Source of the DNA: Castor canadensis
Lineage: Eukaryota; Chordata; Mammalia; Rodentia; Castoridae
Length of the DNA stretch: 64,000 nt
Direction of reading: 5' to 3'
Assembly: GCF_047511655.1 (NCBI RefSeq)
Contig: NC_133386.1
Coordinates: 78,743,501-78,807,500, forward strand
Shown here piece after piece: positions 36,331 to 48,189 of this stretch. Within the stretch, counting starts at the first letter, position 1. Every line of letters begins with the position of its first letter. The notes under the pieces are model-generated. The model saw nothing but the letters and a program-made list of their open reading frames with translations, was not told the DNA's origin and ran no database searches. The translations under genes were made by a program, and so were the position numbers.

Positions 36331-38350
36331 AGCCTTCATCTCACACTTACTACTATTTAGTTTCAGCTTCCATTTCTCAAAGTCCTATATTATATACCTT
36401 GAGAACTTGGGAGAAAACAAAAAGGAAACTTAAAGGGAAAAAGATGGGCAAAACTCTCTCCACCCTCCCCGGTTCCTTGTTGGGCTCTTTGCCTAGTAGG
36501 TTAGGACTTTGTTGGCCTGAGCAATATACTAAAGTACTGGGAAACAAAAGATTTTTAAAGACAAACAATGGCAGTGTAAGATTCTATGTTAAGAAAGGCC
36601 CCGAGCTACCAGAAAGGAAGATCCAAAAATCAAGGAGGAAGAAGGAATATAGAGAGAGACAGGGGGAAATGAGTAGGAACTTGACAGCTGGTGACACAGA
36701 GTATAAGTGGAAGTGTGGGGAGAAAGTGGGCTCTAAAACTTGTGTGGAAGCTTATGATGTTTATGCATTATGCATTCCCCTGAGTGCTGCTTCCACCTGG
36801 AACTTCAGAAAAAAGTCTGCCTTACCTTTCAATGCTTTTGTGAGCTAGGTTTGTGCCCTTTTTTGGGGAGTGGGAGTGTTCTGGTATATTGAGATTGGCC
36901 TCTGGATAAATTCAGGACAGCCCATACAGTCTAGCTTTACTTGACTCGTGTTTACTTACCCTCCCAAGATCCAACAGGATAGCGAGCCCATTATGACAGA
37001 ATTGCAAAACGTGATGAATATGCCTAGGTTTTTCCAGTGATTTCTCAAAACCTTCACCGAGGTTCCACTGGTCCCTGAGTTGTTCACTTGGACTAGCCCA
37101 CCTTTCACTTCATCCCTTCCATTTATCGGAAGTACCCTGTCCAGAGTCCTGTTCTGTTGGAGATAGAGTGGCCAATGATATGAAAAGTGACTGGCAGGAG
37201 AGTGCTTTAGTTAGGAACATGGAGGGAGGAATCAAGCAGACACCAGTTTGAGTTGGCCCTGGGCTTTCCTTGTTCCTGGATAAGCTGTTGGATCTCACTG
37301 TGCTATTGTGCTTTTGTTTGTTTGTTTCTCCAGGTAAATATAATGAATACCCATTTCTTGGCTATAGTGTAAGTATTCAACAAAACAGTGTTTGCACAGT
37401 GCACATTCTTGCTTTGGCCTCCTTAGTACTTCTTCTTTTCTTCCTGTGGTCATAGATTCTGCCTTATCCCCAAACTCCAGGGAGTTCATCTAAGCTGGGT
37501 GATCAGTATATCACAGGGATATTTCTCAGACTGGAGTTAAGGAGAGGGTCACCCCTTTATGCTCTTCTCATGATCCAGATTTATTGGCAAGCATGCCCTC
37601 TGCTCTGTAGAGTGGCCAGGCTCAATGAAAGAAGCTATGGATTTCCATTTAGAGTTTTGTGGCATGTTAGGTAATTTGGATCCATTTTCCCATTGAAAAA
37701 CAAATAAAAACACTATAAAAATATTTTTAGTCTTTTTAAAATCATTGAAGAGATAAAATCTTAAGGTTACAATTTAACTGAAAATGAGAATGAATGGCTG
37801 TAAACTAGAATTCAGAGCTGCTTAAACTCATATACGACTTGCAAAATTGAGGATGTGAGCTTCTGTTCTCATTAAATCAAATGTGCAGGAAACAAAAACC
37901 CAATTCTAGGGTCCATCAAGTGGAAGAGTTGAATAAGTGACTCATCCCCATGAAGGTAAGGCCCCAAGATTACATCCTCAGTGTCGGAGTAAATTGAAGC
38001 AAACCTGACCCGCCAGCCCATCACCACCACCACCACCACAAGAGACTGCAAGAAATTGCCCTGACCATGGTGTGGAACAGCAAAGGAAGAGAGGGAAGCC
38101 CATGAGAATTCAGAACTATGAACTAGCTTTCCTGATTTCTCATGGATTTGCAGCTAAAGTGCATATCATCTGGATATTTAAAAATCTCAAGCCCACTTTT
38201 AGTTGAGTGGTCTTGGGTTGGTAAAGACATGCAGTAAAACAAAAGAAAGTCTTCACTAAAGAAATATTTCTTTATAGGCTTTATGGACTTTTCACAAATG
38301 ATTTTCTAGAAAGAAAAAAAGAAACTGAAGCCCACAGGAAAAAAAATGAA
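36331..38350. other. Unique DNA, no gene seen
   Basis: A 149-codon ORF (36399-36848, plus) is lysine/arginine-rich in the middle, has no recognisable domain and overlaps a minus-strand ORF. I treat it as chance. A short (CAC)n run lies at 38021-38040. The stretch just before 38350 may belong to the old L1 that follows. Confidence 0.45.
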
Positions 38351-38620
38351 GCATACAAGGAAACAAAGCAAGATGAGTGAAGCCACAAAATACTAGATAA
38401 GAAATAAAAGCAGAGAGACTTCAGCTGTTAGAATTAACAGATGAGGATTATTTTCAAAAATAATTCATAGTTAAAAAAATAAAAGGCATACAAGGAAACA
38501 AAGCAAGATGAGTGAAGCCACAAAATACTAGATAAGAAATAAAAGCAGAGAGACTTCAGCTGTTAGAATTAACAGATGAGGATTATTTTCAAAAATAATT
38601 CATAGTTAAAAAAATAAAAG
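38351..38620. repeat. Perfect 135-bp tandem duplication
   Basis: 38351-38485 and 38486-38620 are identical as far as I can read base by base, each starting gcatacaaggaaacaaagca and ending aaaataaaag. There is no spacer. The unit is not a simple repeat and resembles A-rich L1-type sequence. Zero divergence implies a very recent duplication or an assembly artefact. Confidence 0.95.
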
Positions 38621-39175
38621 GCTGGTTTGTAAACATAAAGCAAAATTTGAAAGATATATTTATTTATGGTTTGTTATTTATAAATGATGCCCATTATTGT
38701 GCATTGTCTCAGACCACAGTGAAATTAAGGTTTCAATGAAAATAAAAGAGACAACCATCAATAATGTCCTTATATCTGAATACTAAGAAACACATGCTTA
38801 TAAATTGAATAGAAAAAAATTTGCAAAAATTAGAAAGCATCTTTTAATTAAATGACATTGAAAATACTATATTTGAAAACTTGCAGAATATAGCTGGAGT
38901 CAATCTTGGAGGGAAATTTATAAAATCAATATAATAAAAATAAAAGTCTGAAAATTAATGAGCCAGGCATCCACCCAACAAGTTAGAAAAGGAATAGCAA
39001 AACAAATTTAGAGAAAGTAGAAGAAAAAAATAAAAATGGGGACAGAAATAAGATGTAAAACAAACACATAATAGAGATGATTCAACAAAGCCAAAAGATG
39101 ACTCTGTGAAAAGACTAATATAATTTGCAAACTTCTGGCACATTTTGTGAAGAAAACATCTGAGTCCAAGACTTA
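38621..39175 (+). mobile_element. Ancient L1 ORF2 fragment
   Basis: A-rich sense-strand sequence with L1 ORF2 order: tctggagtcaatcttggagg-like text (gctggagtcaatcttggagg), gaaatttataaaatcaat, aagttagaaaaggaatagc, gaataagatgtaaaac-like stretch and agccaaaagatgactctgtg, which corresponds to 'accaaaagctggttctttg' of younger L1s. No ORF survives. Confidence 0.6.
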
Positions 39176-39428
39176 GGGTATATGATAGTAGGATGGGAAG
39201 TAGAATCTCTTTTTTTTAAAAGAAGTTCCATAGGATGGTATGATATACAGTCATGTTTGGAAATTACTGATTTTAATGATATCTTCAGTCTTAGTAAGAA
39301 ATAATTATTTACTGTAACCAATGTCACAGTCTTTGTAGGTCCCATATAGCTATGAGATGTGGGGTTTTTGTTGTTTTATTGAGGTTTTCTTTACTTGGTT
39401 GTTTTGTGGGGGTTGTTGTTGTTACTGT

Positions 39429-39533
39429 TTAGACAGAGTCTCACTTTATATCTTAGGCTACTCACTAAGTAGCCTAGGCTGGCCTCAGCCTCATGAGTGA
39501 TGGGATTACAGGTGTGCACCACCATGCCTAGCT
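39429..39533 (-). repeat. B1-like SINE monomer
   Basis: The plus strand reads tttagacagagtctcacttt, gtagcctaggctggcctcag, atgggattacaggtgtgcac, caccatgcctagct. This is the reverse complement of a 7SL-derived B1 monomer. A 10-bp internal repeat of 'ctaagtagcct' type breaks the usual centre. Confidence 0.85.
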
Positions 39534-40373
39534 TATATTTTCTTCATCAATATTATGGTGTGTCATGAAATACTGTAACTATCAAACCTAAGTGAAAGTG
39601 AACTTAATATTCCATCACATTGAGGATTTTTCTCTCCAATTAACATAACCCTTTTCAGTTGTCCTTGCTCAATTACAATGTCCCTTAATATGGTTAAATA
39701 TAAAATTACTAACTTATTTGTAAAAGTTCCCTCACTAGATACCTTTTATGGTATGCTTTAGAAGCATTAAGAGAGAGATTGAAGGAGAAAAACAGAAGAC
39801 CTGAAAGAGGAGGAAAAGGGACTTTTGATAGGGGCTGTTCTCATCATGGTGTATTGTTTTAAGTTCCTGTATATTGGGACAATTTCCATTTGTGACAGAT
39901 ATGTTCTGAAGGCTAAATACAAGAGAATGAGTAGGAAACCACAAAGTTCAGGTAGTGGCGACCTCACATCAACCTCAAGCCTTGTGCCTTCAAATCTGAA
40001 TCTAGTGATATGATAAATTATTCCATTTCAAAGACCTTTGGTGTCCCTTAAATGTTAAATCCTTGAAAACCAAAGAACCACTGTATCATAAACTACAATT
40101 CGACTGAGCAGTAGAAAAATTAATTCTTAATATGGATGCTGCTATTCTTGCAAGGTTAGTACACAATCTTCTGAATTAAAGGTATATGAAATATTTAGAT
40201 GTTGGAATAGTATAAGAAAAAAATAATGCTGATGTGTGGGCTAAGTATTGTCTTGGAGTTAAACACTGCGGTGTTTAATATTTTAGGATATATTGATGTT
40301 TAATGAATGGAGGGAAAGATATAGAGTAGAAAACACTCACTACCAGGTCAGAATTTCATTTAGGCTTATTCAT

Positions 40374-40668
40374 TTTTTTGAGTATCTTTATTATTGTTGT
40401 GCTGGTACATTGTGGCATTTACAAAAGTTCTTACAATATATTAAATATATCATAGTTAAATTCACCCCCTCCATCATTCTCCTTTATCCCCCCCATTCCT
40501 GGAATAGTCCCACACCATTTCCCCTCCTCCTCCCCACTCCCACTGGTACCAACCTCCCCCCAACATACCTCTACCTCACAGGACCTGTTCATCCTTCCTG
40601 TTCTGTAATTTTGTAAAAGAAAAAAAAACACTTATTTTATTTAAGATAGCTATAAAGGGAGTTTTATT
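40374..40668 (-). mobile_element. Truncated L1 3' end (antisense)
   Basis: The plus strand begins with a T run, then gagtatctttattattgttg, tgctggtacattgtggcatt, ttaaattcaccccctccatc and attcctggaatag. This is the reverse complement of the end seen at 49118. About 65-75 bp between the ttcctggaatag and cccacaccatttcccc blocks is deleted relative to that copy. The C-rich tract (40483-40563) is the complement of the G-rich 3' UTR tract. The 107-codon ORF 40293-40616 lies inside it and is not a gene. Confidence 0.85.
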
Positions 40669-40687
40669 CACTTTAAAAAACATCTAG

Positions 40688-42913
40688 ACCCTCTGAGTTG
40701 GTGCAGCCAGAAGAGACAATGGAAACTGAACAGCCAGAGGAAACCTTCCCCAACACTGAAACCAATGGTGAATTTGGTAAATGCCTTGCAGAAGATATGG
40801 AAGAGGAACAAGGTTTCAAACCATCTAGAACATCTCAAAACACCGATGAGATGGTTGAAATACGCATTCTGCTTCAGAGCAAGAATGCTGGGACAGTGAA
40901 TGGGAAAGGAGGCTCTTCCTACAGACTATAATGCAGTGTTTCAGTCCCGGGCTGCAGTGACCCCCGAGCACATACTGACCATCAGTGCTGATATTCAAAC
41001 AATTGGAGAAATTCTGAAGAAAATCATCCCTATCTTGGAAGAGGGCCTGCAGTTGCCATCATTGCCATCACCCACTGCAACCAGCCAGCTCCCGCTTGAA
41101 TCTGATGCTGTGGAATGCTTAAATTACCAACATTATAAAGGAGGTGACTTTGCAAGTTGGGACTGTTGATTCATCAGAGTCTGGCAGGAGGGACTATTGG
41201 GGTCAAAGCTGCTAAAATCAAAGATCTTTGAGAAAACACTCAGATAACAATCCAGCTTTTCCAGGAACGCTATCCTCATCCCACTGACCAGAGTCGTTCT
41301 TAGTGGAGGAAAGCCTGATAGGGCTGTAGAGTGCACAAAGATCAATGTAGATCCTTTATCTGAGTCTCCCATCAAAGAATGTACATGGTCTTATGATCCC
41401 AACTTTTAAGATGAAACCTATGATTATGGTCGTTTGACGACCGCTATGAACGTCCTGTGGGATTTCCCATGCAGGGAAGAGGTAGTTTTGACAGAATGTC
41501 TCCTGGTCAGGGTGGGTATCCCATGCCTCCCTTTAAAAGAGATGATGATGATGATATCAGCCATCCGAGGACCACTTCTCCAACTCCTGGTTGAAGTGGC
41601 CTGGGTGGTAACAGAGCTCGGAATCTTCCTTGTTTACCTCCACCATCACCTGGAGGAGGAGATCCAATGGCCTATGACAGAAGAGGAAGACCTGGAGACC
41701 ACTATGATGGCATGGTTGGTTTCAGTGCTGATGAAACTTGGGACTCTGCAATAGACGCATGGAGCTCATCCTAATGGCAGGTGGCTTATGAACCACAGGG
41801 TGGCTGCAAGTATCATTCCTATGTGGGGATCGTGGCTCATGTCATGATCTTGGTGAACCTGTTATTACCACACACGTAACTATTCCCAAACATTTGCTGG
41901 ATCTATTATTTGCAAAGGTCATTAGTGGATTAAACAAATTCAGCATGAGTCAGGAGCTTGGATCAAAATCGATGAGCCTTTAGAAGGATCTTTACCGTTA
42001 CAGGAACACAGGACCAGAGATATGGAATACACAGACAATATTTCCTGCAAAGCAGTGTGAAGCAGTATTCTGGAAAATTTCTCTAAGACTAGTGAAGAAC
42101 TGATGGAGTCCTGCATCTTTTTTTTTTTTTAAATCTGAATCTGCTTAAAAAGCCAACATTCCTCTGCTTCATAGGTGTTCTGCCTTTAAGGTGTAGTGAA
42201 ATCTTTGCTGTTCACCAGATGTAATGTTTTAGTTCCTCACAAACAGGGCTTGGGGGGGAGGGTATAAAAAAACTGACACTGAAATTTTGAAATGGCAGCA
42301 GAGTGAGTTGATTTTATTTTTTGTTCATTGTTCGTAGCATTTGTTCAGAGTAGTGTACAGAATGCTCTCTTTTGTAAGAAACATTTTATGATTTAAAAAA
42401 TAAATTTAGGAAACCTATTTTGGTGATCATTTTTTAAGACAGTTTTTAAATGGTGGCTGAATTTTTCAGGCAACCTGTAAACACTAAATTTGATTTTTAG
42501 CTCCTCTTTTGGATATAAATGAACCTCTTGGATATAAGCAAAGTATATTGACAAATTCAATTCTGTTGATTTCTTGATGGTTTGAAAGTCCATTGCTTGG
42601 GAAGAAATTTCATCAAACTCATATTCATGCTGATAAAAAGCTGGGTTTTTTTTTGTTTTTGCAAATGCTCATCCCTACTTTCAACAGTTTTCTATGTTAG
42701 TTGTAAACAACTAAGGTGGGAAGTAATATTACAAGGACTAATATAAATATATACCAGAAGTCTGATGGGCAGCAAGTTTTATTGCTCAGATTTAACATTT
42801 GTTTGTGAAAGTGGCTGATGCTGATTAATTCTGGTTATTCTTATGAGATAATTTCTCACCCACAAATTTAAACTGTCAACCTAGTGTCTAATAGTTAAAC
42901 TTTGTAAGTATAC

Positions 42914-42959
<46 letters not shown>

Positions 42960-43232
42960 TATAAGTATATATGTATACTTGTTTTTCCATTGCATGCAAA
43001 TCAAAAGAAAAGGATGTACCATTTCTGTTGTATGTTGGATTGTGTAGGAAATGTTTGTGAACAAATTTCCTGTGGATGTTTTGTTTAGTATTTTGGCATT
43101 TGTATTGATAGTTTAAAAGTGGCTTCCAAATAAAACTTCCATGTTGCTAGATTTGATGTGTTCCCAATTTGAAAAGGGGTTCATTGACAACTATAAAATC
43201 ATTCCTCATGTGAGCAAACACAGTAGTTTTAA
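40688..43232 (+). pseudogene. HNRNPK: Processed pseudogene of HNRNPK
   Basis: This is an intronless copy of the mRNA for hnRNP K, a nuclear poly(C)-binding protein with three KH domains. The initiator ATG is at 40719 and the first ~60 codons read [20 protein letters not shown] then [14 protein letters not shown]1 keeps its GKGG loop, but a deletion near 40910 shifts the frame, and the rest of KH1 continues at 40915-41160 (...[30 protein letters not shown]). KH2 (41155-41400) has a TGA at 41229 where the parent has CGA. Later frames carry the RGG/proline-rich region (41430-41770) and KH3 (41820-42090). The 3' UTR follows to about 43230, with AATAAA at 43129. A candidate imperfect target-site duplication is 40671-40688 and 43234-43249. 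Frameshifts and stops make it non-functional; the parent is elsewhere. Confidence 0.95.
42906..42980. repeat. AT-rich palindrome from an expanded (TA)n
   Basis: Begins aagtatacatatata and ends with its reverse complement tatatatgtatactt, with about 20 TA units between. It lies in the 3' UTR part of the HNRNPK copy, where the parent mRNA (from memory) has only a short TA run. The expansion would therefore post-date the retrocopy. Confidence 0.85.
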
Positions 43233-43469
43233 ATTTTAAAATATCTAGATGCAAAATCTCCATAAATTGAGGGAAAACATCTTTTTTCACACCCACAACT
43301 CAAAATAGTTAATATTTTTGCTTAATAATCCCATAATATCCAAATTTTGTCTTCCCTTTAAGTCCCTGTTGTTTGTTATCCTCTTATACTCTGGTTATTA
43401 TTATTCTTGGGACTTCAAGTCCAAGATTTGAAAAATGGAATACTCAGAGTGAATGGACCATTCTCCCAA

Positions 43470-43628
43470 GTTTTTTTTATTGTTGTGCTGGGTGGGGATA
43501 TGTTGTGGATTTTCAAAAGTTCTTACAATTTATCAAATATATCATAGTTTAATTCACCCACTCCATCATTCTCCTTTATTCCCGCATTCCCATTCCTGGA
43601 ATAGTTTCAACAGGTCTCATTTTTCCAT
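43470..43628 (-). mobile_element. Truncated L1 3' end (antisense)
   Basis: T run, ttattgttgtgctgggtggg, tcttacaatttatcaaatat, cactccatcattctccttta, attcctggaatagtttcaac, aggtctcatttttcc. Same end type as 40374 and in the same orientation, so the HNRNPK copy sits between two direct repeats. The 67-codon ORF over it is chance. Confidence 0.8.
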
Positions 43629-45282
43629 TCTTCAAGACACCTTTATAATTTGTTAGGTGACCTGATGCCTCCCTGTGGGGCTCCCAGACCTCTGTTTTCA
43701 GAAGTGGTGACATTTGAAAATAGGGAAAATGAATGCATGTCTTTAGTATCATTTCTCTCTTTTAAACTCCTATCTCTGTCTTGTTCCCATTTGCCCAACC
43801 CTCAATAAGCCACCTTTCACCCACTAAATTCCTTCTTTATATAACACCCCTGTCTGTATTGCTCGCAAATACTTTCTAAGGTTCTGGATTTCCTTCACTG
43901 GTGTCCTATTTTCAGATGGATTTTTATCCAATCTAACTGATCTGATAAATTAGTTTATTTAAAATGTTAATAACCAAATTAGTTAGGTGTTACTTCCTTG
44001 ATTCTGGTAGTTACTCAACTTCTAGAGAAAGGAGGTTGCCTGAACATTTCTAAAGCTTTATTTGTATCTTTTAAAAAGAATAGTATTAAATGAAATTTTT
44101 CAAGTTAAATACTCATGTATATTGTATCTTCTGAGAATTAAGGCTAGAAATGTTCGATTAAAGTGTGACTTTAAAAAAAGTATGAAAATTTAAAAAGTCA
44201 TCTAAGTGGCTCTAATTACCAGAAATGTGTAATGATATACTTTTTTGTTTAAAATAAGTATTTGTCCAAGGTGGATGTATTTCTACAACTGAAAATAATC
44301 TTAGTCCATAAAATTCTTTGTTTGATATGCAAAATTATCATAGCTTTAATCTTTACCAAGAATGGTTATATTTCTGCAACTGACAGTCCTTACCTAGAAT
44401 AGGAAATCTATACAAAAAATTATCACCAGAATAAAATAGAATGATTTTTTAAGTACTTTGTAAGGCTGCTTAAATTAATGATAGCTATGAATTTACACCT
44501 GGACAAAATCATACTATTGCCACCAGATATTTGTGTTGCCAAAAATGATCCTTGATAGTCAAAGTTAATAGGTATACATGACTCTTCTCTAGATTCTAAA
44601 TAAGAGTTGAACGTGCTTAATATCTTTAGTTCATGCCTTTAAGTATTTTATTTGTAAAATTATTTGGAAGATAAACAGGAGTTTTTCATTCCATGAATGA
44701 GGAAATAGAGACACAGAAAGGCAAGATGACTTCCAAGTAGTCACAAAGGAAATAAGTGGCACATTTCTGATTATACTTGGACAAAATCTGACCTTCTCAC
44801 TTGACTATGCTCCATTTGAAAGCACACCAAACTCTGGAACTTACTCAAATATATTTCTCTTTCTCAAAATAAGGTGTGAAAATACTCAGTGGAGTGTTAA
44901 GGTTGGGTAGTGAAGCCAGATGTGAGCAGATGGCAGATTACATGTCAACAGCCCTGACTCTTGCAAGGTTGACAGAAGGCTGTGGGACATTTATTCAACA
45001 TTAGACTCAAGTCTATGATCTTTGGGGACACAGTAGGAGAGAAGAGCCTCCCTGTCTTCTTATGACAAGCCAGTGTAAATGAGAATATGTATTTCTGTAG
45101 GTCAGTGAAGGACCTCAAAGGAAAAGATGGTTAGTACTGACACATTCTTTCTTTACTTCTTGCCATTTGTGAGTTATGCTCTTGCCCTTTAATCTTTAAG
45201 ATCCATGTGTGCACAAGGGAATATATATGAGATTGTTCATTGAAACATTGTTGATAACAGGAAACAGAAGAAATGACAGTAG

Positions 45283-45285
<3 letters not shown>
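43629..45285. other. Unique DNA with a MIR trace
   Basis: No gene. A MIR fragment is visible at about 44680-44775 (listed separately). The rest is AT-rich unique sequence. Confidence 0.5.
44680..44775 (+). repeat. MIR fragment
   Basis: Core of plus-strand MIR: ccatgaatgaggaaatagag, acacagaaaggcaagatgac, ttccaagtagtcacaaagg and aataagtggcacatttctga. The ends are lost. Confidence 0.65.
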
Positions 45286-45334
<49 letters not shown>

Positions 45335-45349
45335 CGAGAGAGAGAGAGA
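45286..45349. repeat. (GA)n microsatellite
   Basis: About 30 GA units with one aggc interruption near 45331. It forms a 63-codon arginine-glutamate ORF on one strand and a serine-leucine ORF on the other; neither is a gene. It sits at the 5' edge of the dispersed repeat that follows. Confidence 0.95.
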
Positions 45350-45735
45350 TTAGTCTTATGTGAGCTTATGAGGAATTGGCTCATGCAGTTATATAGTTAG
45401 AGAAGCTGCAGATTCAGGAAAGCTGGTGGTATAATTCAGTTCAAGTACAAATACCTGAGAGCCAGGGGAGCCAATGGTATAAATCCCAGTCTGAGGTCAG
45501 GAGAAGATAATGTGCCAAGACAAATAGTGAGGCAAGAAACAAATTCCTTTAGTCTCTACTTTTCGATCTTAACAAATTGGTTGATGCACATCCACATAGA
45601 GAAAGCAATCTCCTTTATTGGGTCCACCTATAAGAATATTAATCTCATTCAGAAATACTCTCCTAGCTCTACCCAGAAATATTATCTAATCTCTGCACCC
45701 TGTGGTCCAGTCAAATTGACACAAAATTAACAGAT
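45350..45735. repeat. Ancient dispersed repeat, same family as 28998-29365
   Basis: Contains gaggaattggctcatgcagt, ggaaagctggtggtataatt, cagttcaagtacaaatacct, gagagccaggggagccaatg, gcaatctcctttattgggtc, cagtcaaattgacacaaaat. Shared order with the 29 kb copy (ttgctcat..gctggcaag..aatctgctttactc). The family name is left open. Confidence 0.65.
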
Positions 45736-46089
45736 ACCTGGACAGATTATGGTTTATTTGCTACCTTGGAAAACTTGGTAAATGAGATAGGTTGATAAGA
45801 ATTATTAAATCTCAAAAATAAATTGTGGGAAAAAGTCAAATGAAGCAAAAGTTGTTTGTGCCCTTTGACACTATCAGTGGTGCCTCCTACCTTGTGGTTA
45901 TTTAGTCCTAGTCCAAAGTCCTAGATTTTTTTTTGCAGGAAAATCTACATCTCTGCAGTTTTTTAATTTTTTAGTTTTTAGTATTTTTTACAGTAAAATA
46001 AATCATAAGTTCTTTCTTCCAGATTCCTAAGAGGTATGATACATGCCTCTTTTGTACTTAAATAGAAAAATTAAATGTAAAACTCTTTT

Positions 46090-46193
46090 GTTGTTTTTTG
46101 GAGGTATAGGTCTCAGTGGCCCTGAACTTGGGCTCCTTCTGCCTCGACCTCCCAAGTGCTTGGATTACATGCATGGGTCACCATGTCCAGCTC
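46090..46193 (-). repeat. B1-like SINE monomer
   Basis: The plus strand shows gaggtataggtctcagtggc, cctgaacttgggctccttct, gcctcgacctcccaagtgct, tggattacatgcatgggtca and ccatgtccagctc, the reverse complement of a B1 monomer. It is followed at once by AT-rich unique DNA. Confidence 0.85.
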
Positions 46194-48189
46194 TAAATCT
46201 TTTATTTAAAGGCACATTTTTAAATTATATTTTTAAACTTTTAAATTAATTATTGATAAACAACATAAATAGTACATACACAAAAAGTATAAAAAGGTAC
46301 ACAGAGTCTACTTCTCATATCTATTTAACTCTCACCCCTTCAACATAAAGAATTATCTTCATGCTTTAATAGATTGTTAAATCAATTGAAAAGATGTATG
46401 TCTACATGTGGCCAAAATAATTTAATTATTTAAAATGTATTTAAACATAATTATAAGAAGTTGGTACATGTAAATTAATATGATTTGCAAGATAGTTAAG
46501 ATTCATTTACTTCCACTGTTGAGCCTATATAAAATTAGCAAAGCTATTGATAATAAAAATCCCAATGTGATCAGCTTTTGGTCAGTGTTCATGATAGTTG
46601 TAAATTCTGGTTTTTTTTCTGAAAGCATGAGCATCACAGATATAACTGTTAAAGTTGTATCAATATAAGTACATACAATTACATCTGATTTGTTAAGAAG
46701 GGAGATTTGTGAGGGGCTAAGACAAGGCATATGATGTGAGTGGGTTTCATTATGCTATTTTAATACATACTTATAATGTCCTTTGATCATATTCACACGA
46801 TATTAAAGTTATCAAAGTAGATATCTTGCCTTGCCCATGATACTGTAATTCCTTCTAGTTAAATTTAATTTTAAATTCATGTTTTGTCTTTGTGGCACAA
46901 AGGTCAATGCTTAGGTAATGGAAGCCTTGAATAAGTATTTCTTCAATTAATGAATACATTGTACAAAAGGAAGTAAGGTGCTCAGTGCCAATTGTCAGAA
47001 ACAGACATGGTATGCAGACAATATTATTGGAGTATTCGTCACACTATTAGTCAGAGGTGTTTGAATAAAGGTTATATCTGCCATTTTACAGCCTGAGCTA
47101 TCTGGACAATATGGGCATTGAAATTAATGTTTTTTAGGGTAATTGATTAAATTGTAAAAGTTTTAAATAACTAGACATGCTTTCTGAAGAAGCACAAGAA
47201 ACATGAGACTTAATTTCAATAGAATAGGTTCATTTCACTATGATAATACTGAGACTAAATAACCTAATGTATATAAAATCACTTTGAGCTGTTTGTGAAC
47301 CACCAAGTAGATCAAATACTTATAAACACTGATAATACTTATTTGCAGTCAGCCAGATTTTGAGCAATGATATATTGACGTCTATGATTCAAAAATATAA
47401 TTTATTTTATCTTAGAAGGTTAAGAAAAATCAATCATATATAGAATTTCAAATTATGGTCATTGTTTTTCATAATTGCTATTGCTTTGGAACTCTAAGAC
47501 TTCATATCGTTTTGACCTTGGAAGAAATGCTATGATTTTAATACTTGAATCTACTACCTAACACTTGAAACAGAAGTTCTGGTTTGATAGATTGTAAATA
47601 TGAAGGCTCGTGAAGTTCCCGAGGAAATGATATATTAATAGTTTCTTGATGAGAGGATTGAGTTTTTAGAGGGTAGACAGAAAGAGAGGTGAACTCTAAG
47701 ATGACCAGGACCAAATGTGAAAGGATACATAGATAAAGTGACTACTTTATTATCTAAATAAAGAATGTGCTTTACATTAAAAGAAGCCAAAAAAATTAAA
47801 AATATGTCATTTTATAATTTTTACTTATTGAATAAAAAACTTTTTCCTTTGTAGGTGGACCTATAAATTAGTTATATATAAATGTTTTTGAAATAAATAT
47901 GCATTTGTAAAATATATTTAATACATATAATAAATTTAAGATGCAAATTAATATTTTATTTGGTTTTGAAACTTTAATTTTATTAAAATTGATATTTAAT
48001 ATATTAATCTATAAATCAAATAAAAATATTAGTATATATTATACAAAAATTTGAAGTTTATTTACACCAATTACCTAAACATTGAAAATACAACAGCACA
48101 TAATATCTGTTATGTTTTCATATCATTCCCATGATTCATTTTATTAATAACATTTTCTGAAAAAAAATTCAACTTAGTCTCTTTTTTTG
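46194..48189. other. AT-rich unique DNA, no gene
   Basis: Strongly AT-rich, especially 47750-48180, with runs such as aaattaatattttattt. No ORF above 75 codons. It could act as a matrix-attachment-type region, but nothing in the sequence proves this. Confidence 0.5.

Noticed and set aside
36399..36848. 149-codon basic ORF as a possible small gene
   Set aside because: No recognisable domain, a minus-strand ORF overlaps it, and no splice or promoter context is visible.
41434..41754. 106-codon ORF as a novel protein
   Set aside because: It is the out-of-frame reading of the RGG/proline-rich part of the HNRNPK retrocopy.
45209..45400. Arg-Glu repeat ORF
   Set aside because: Produced entirely by the (GA)n microsatellite.
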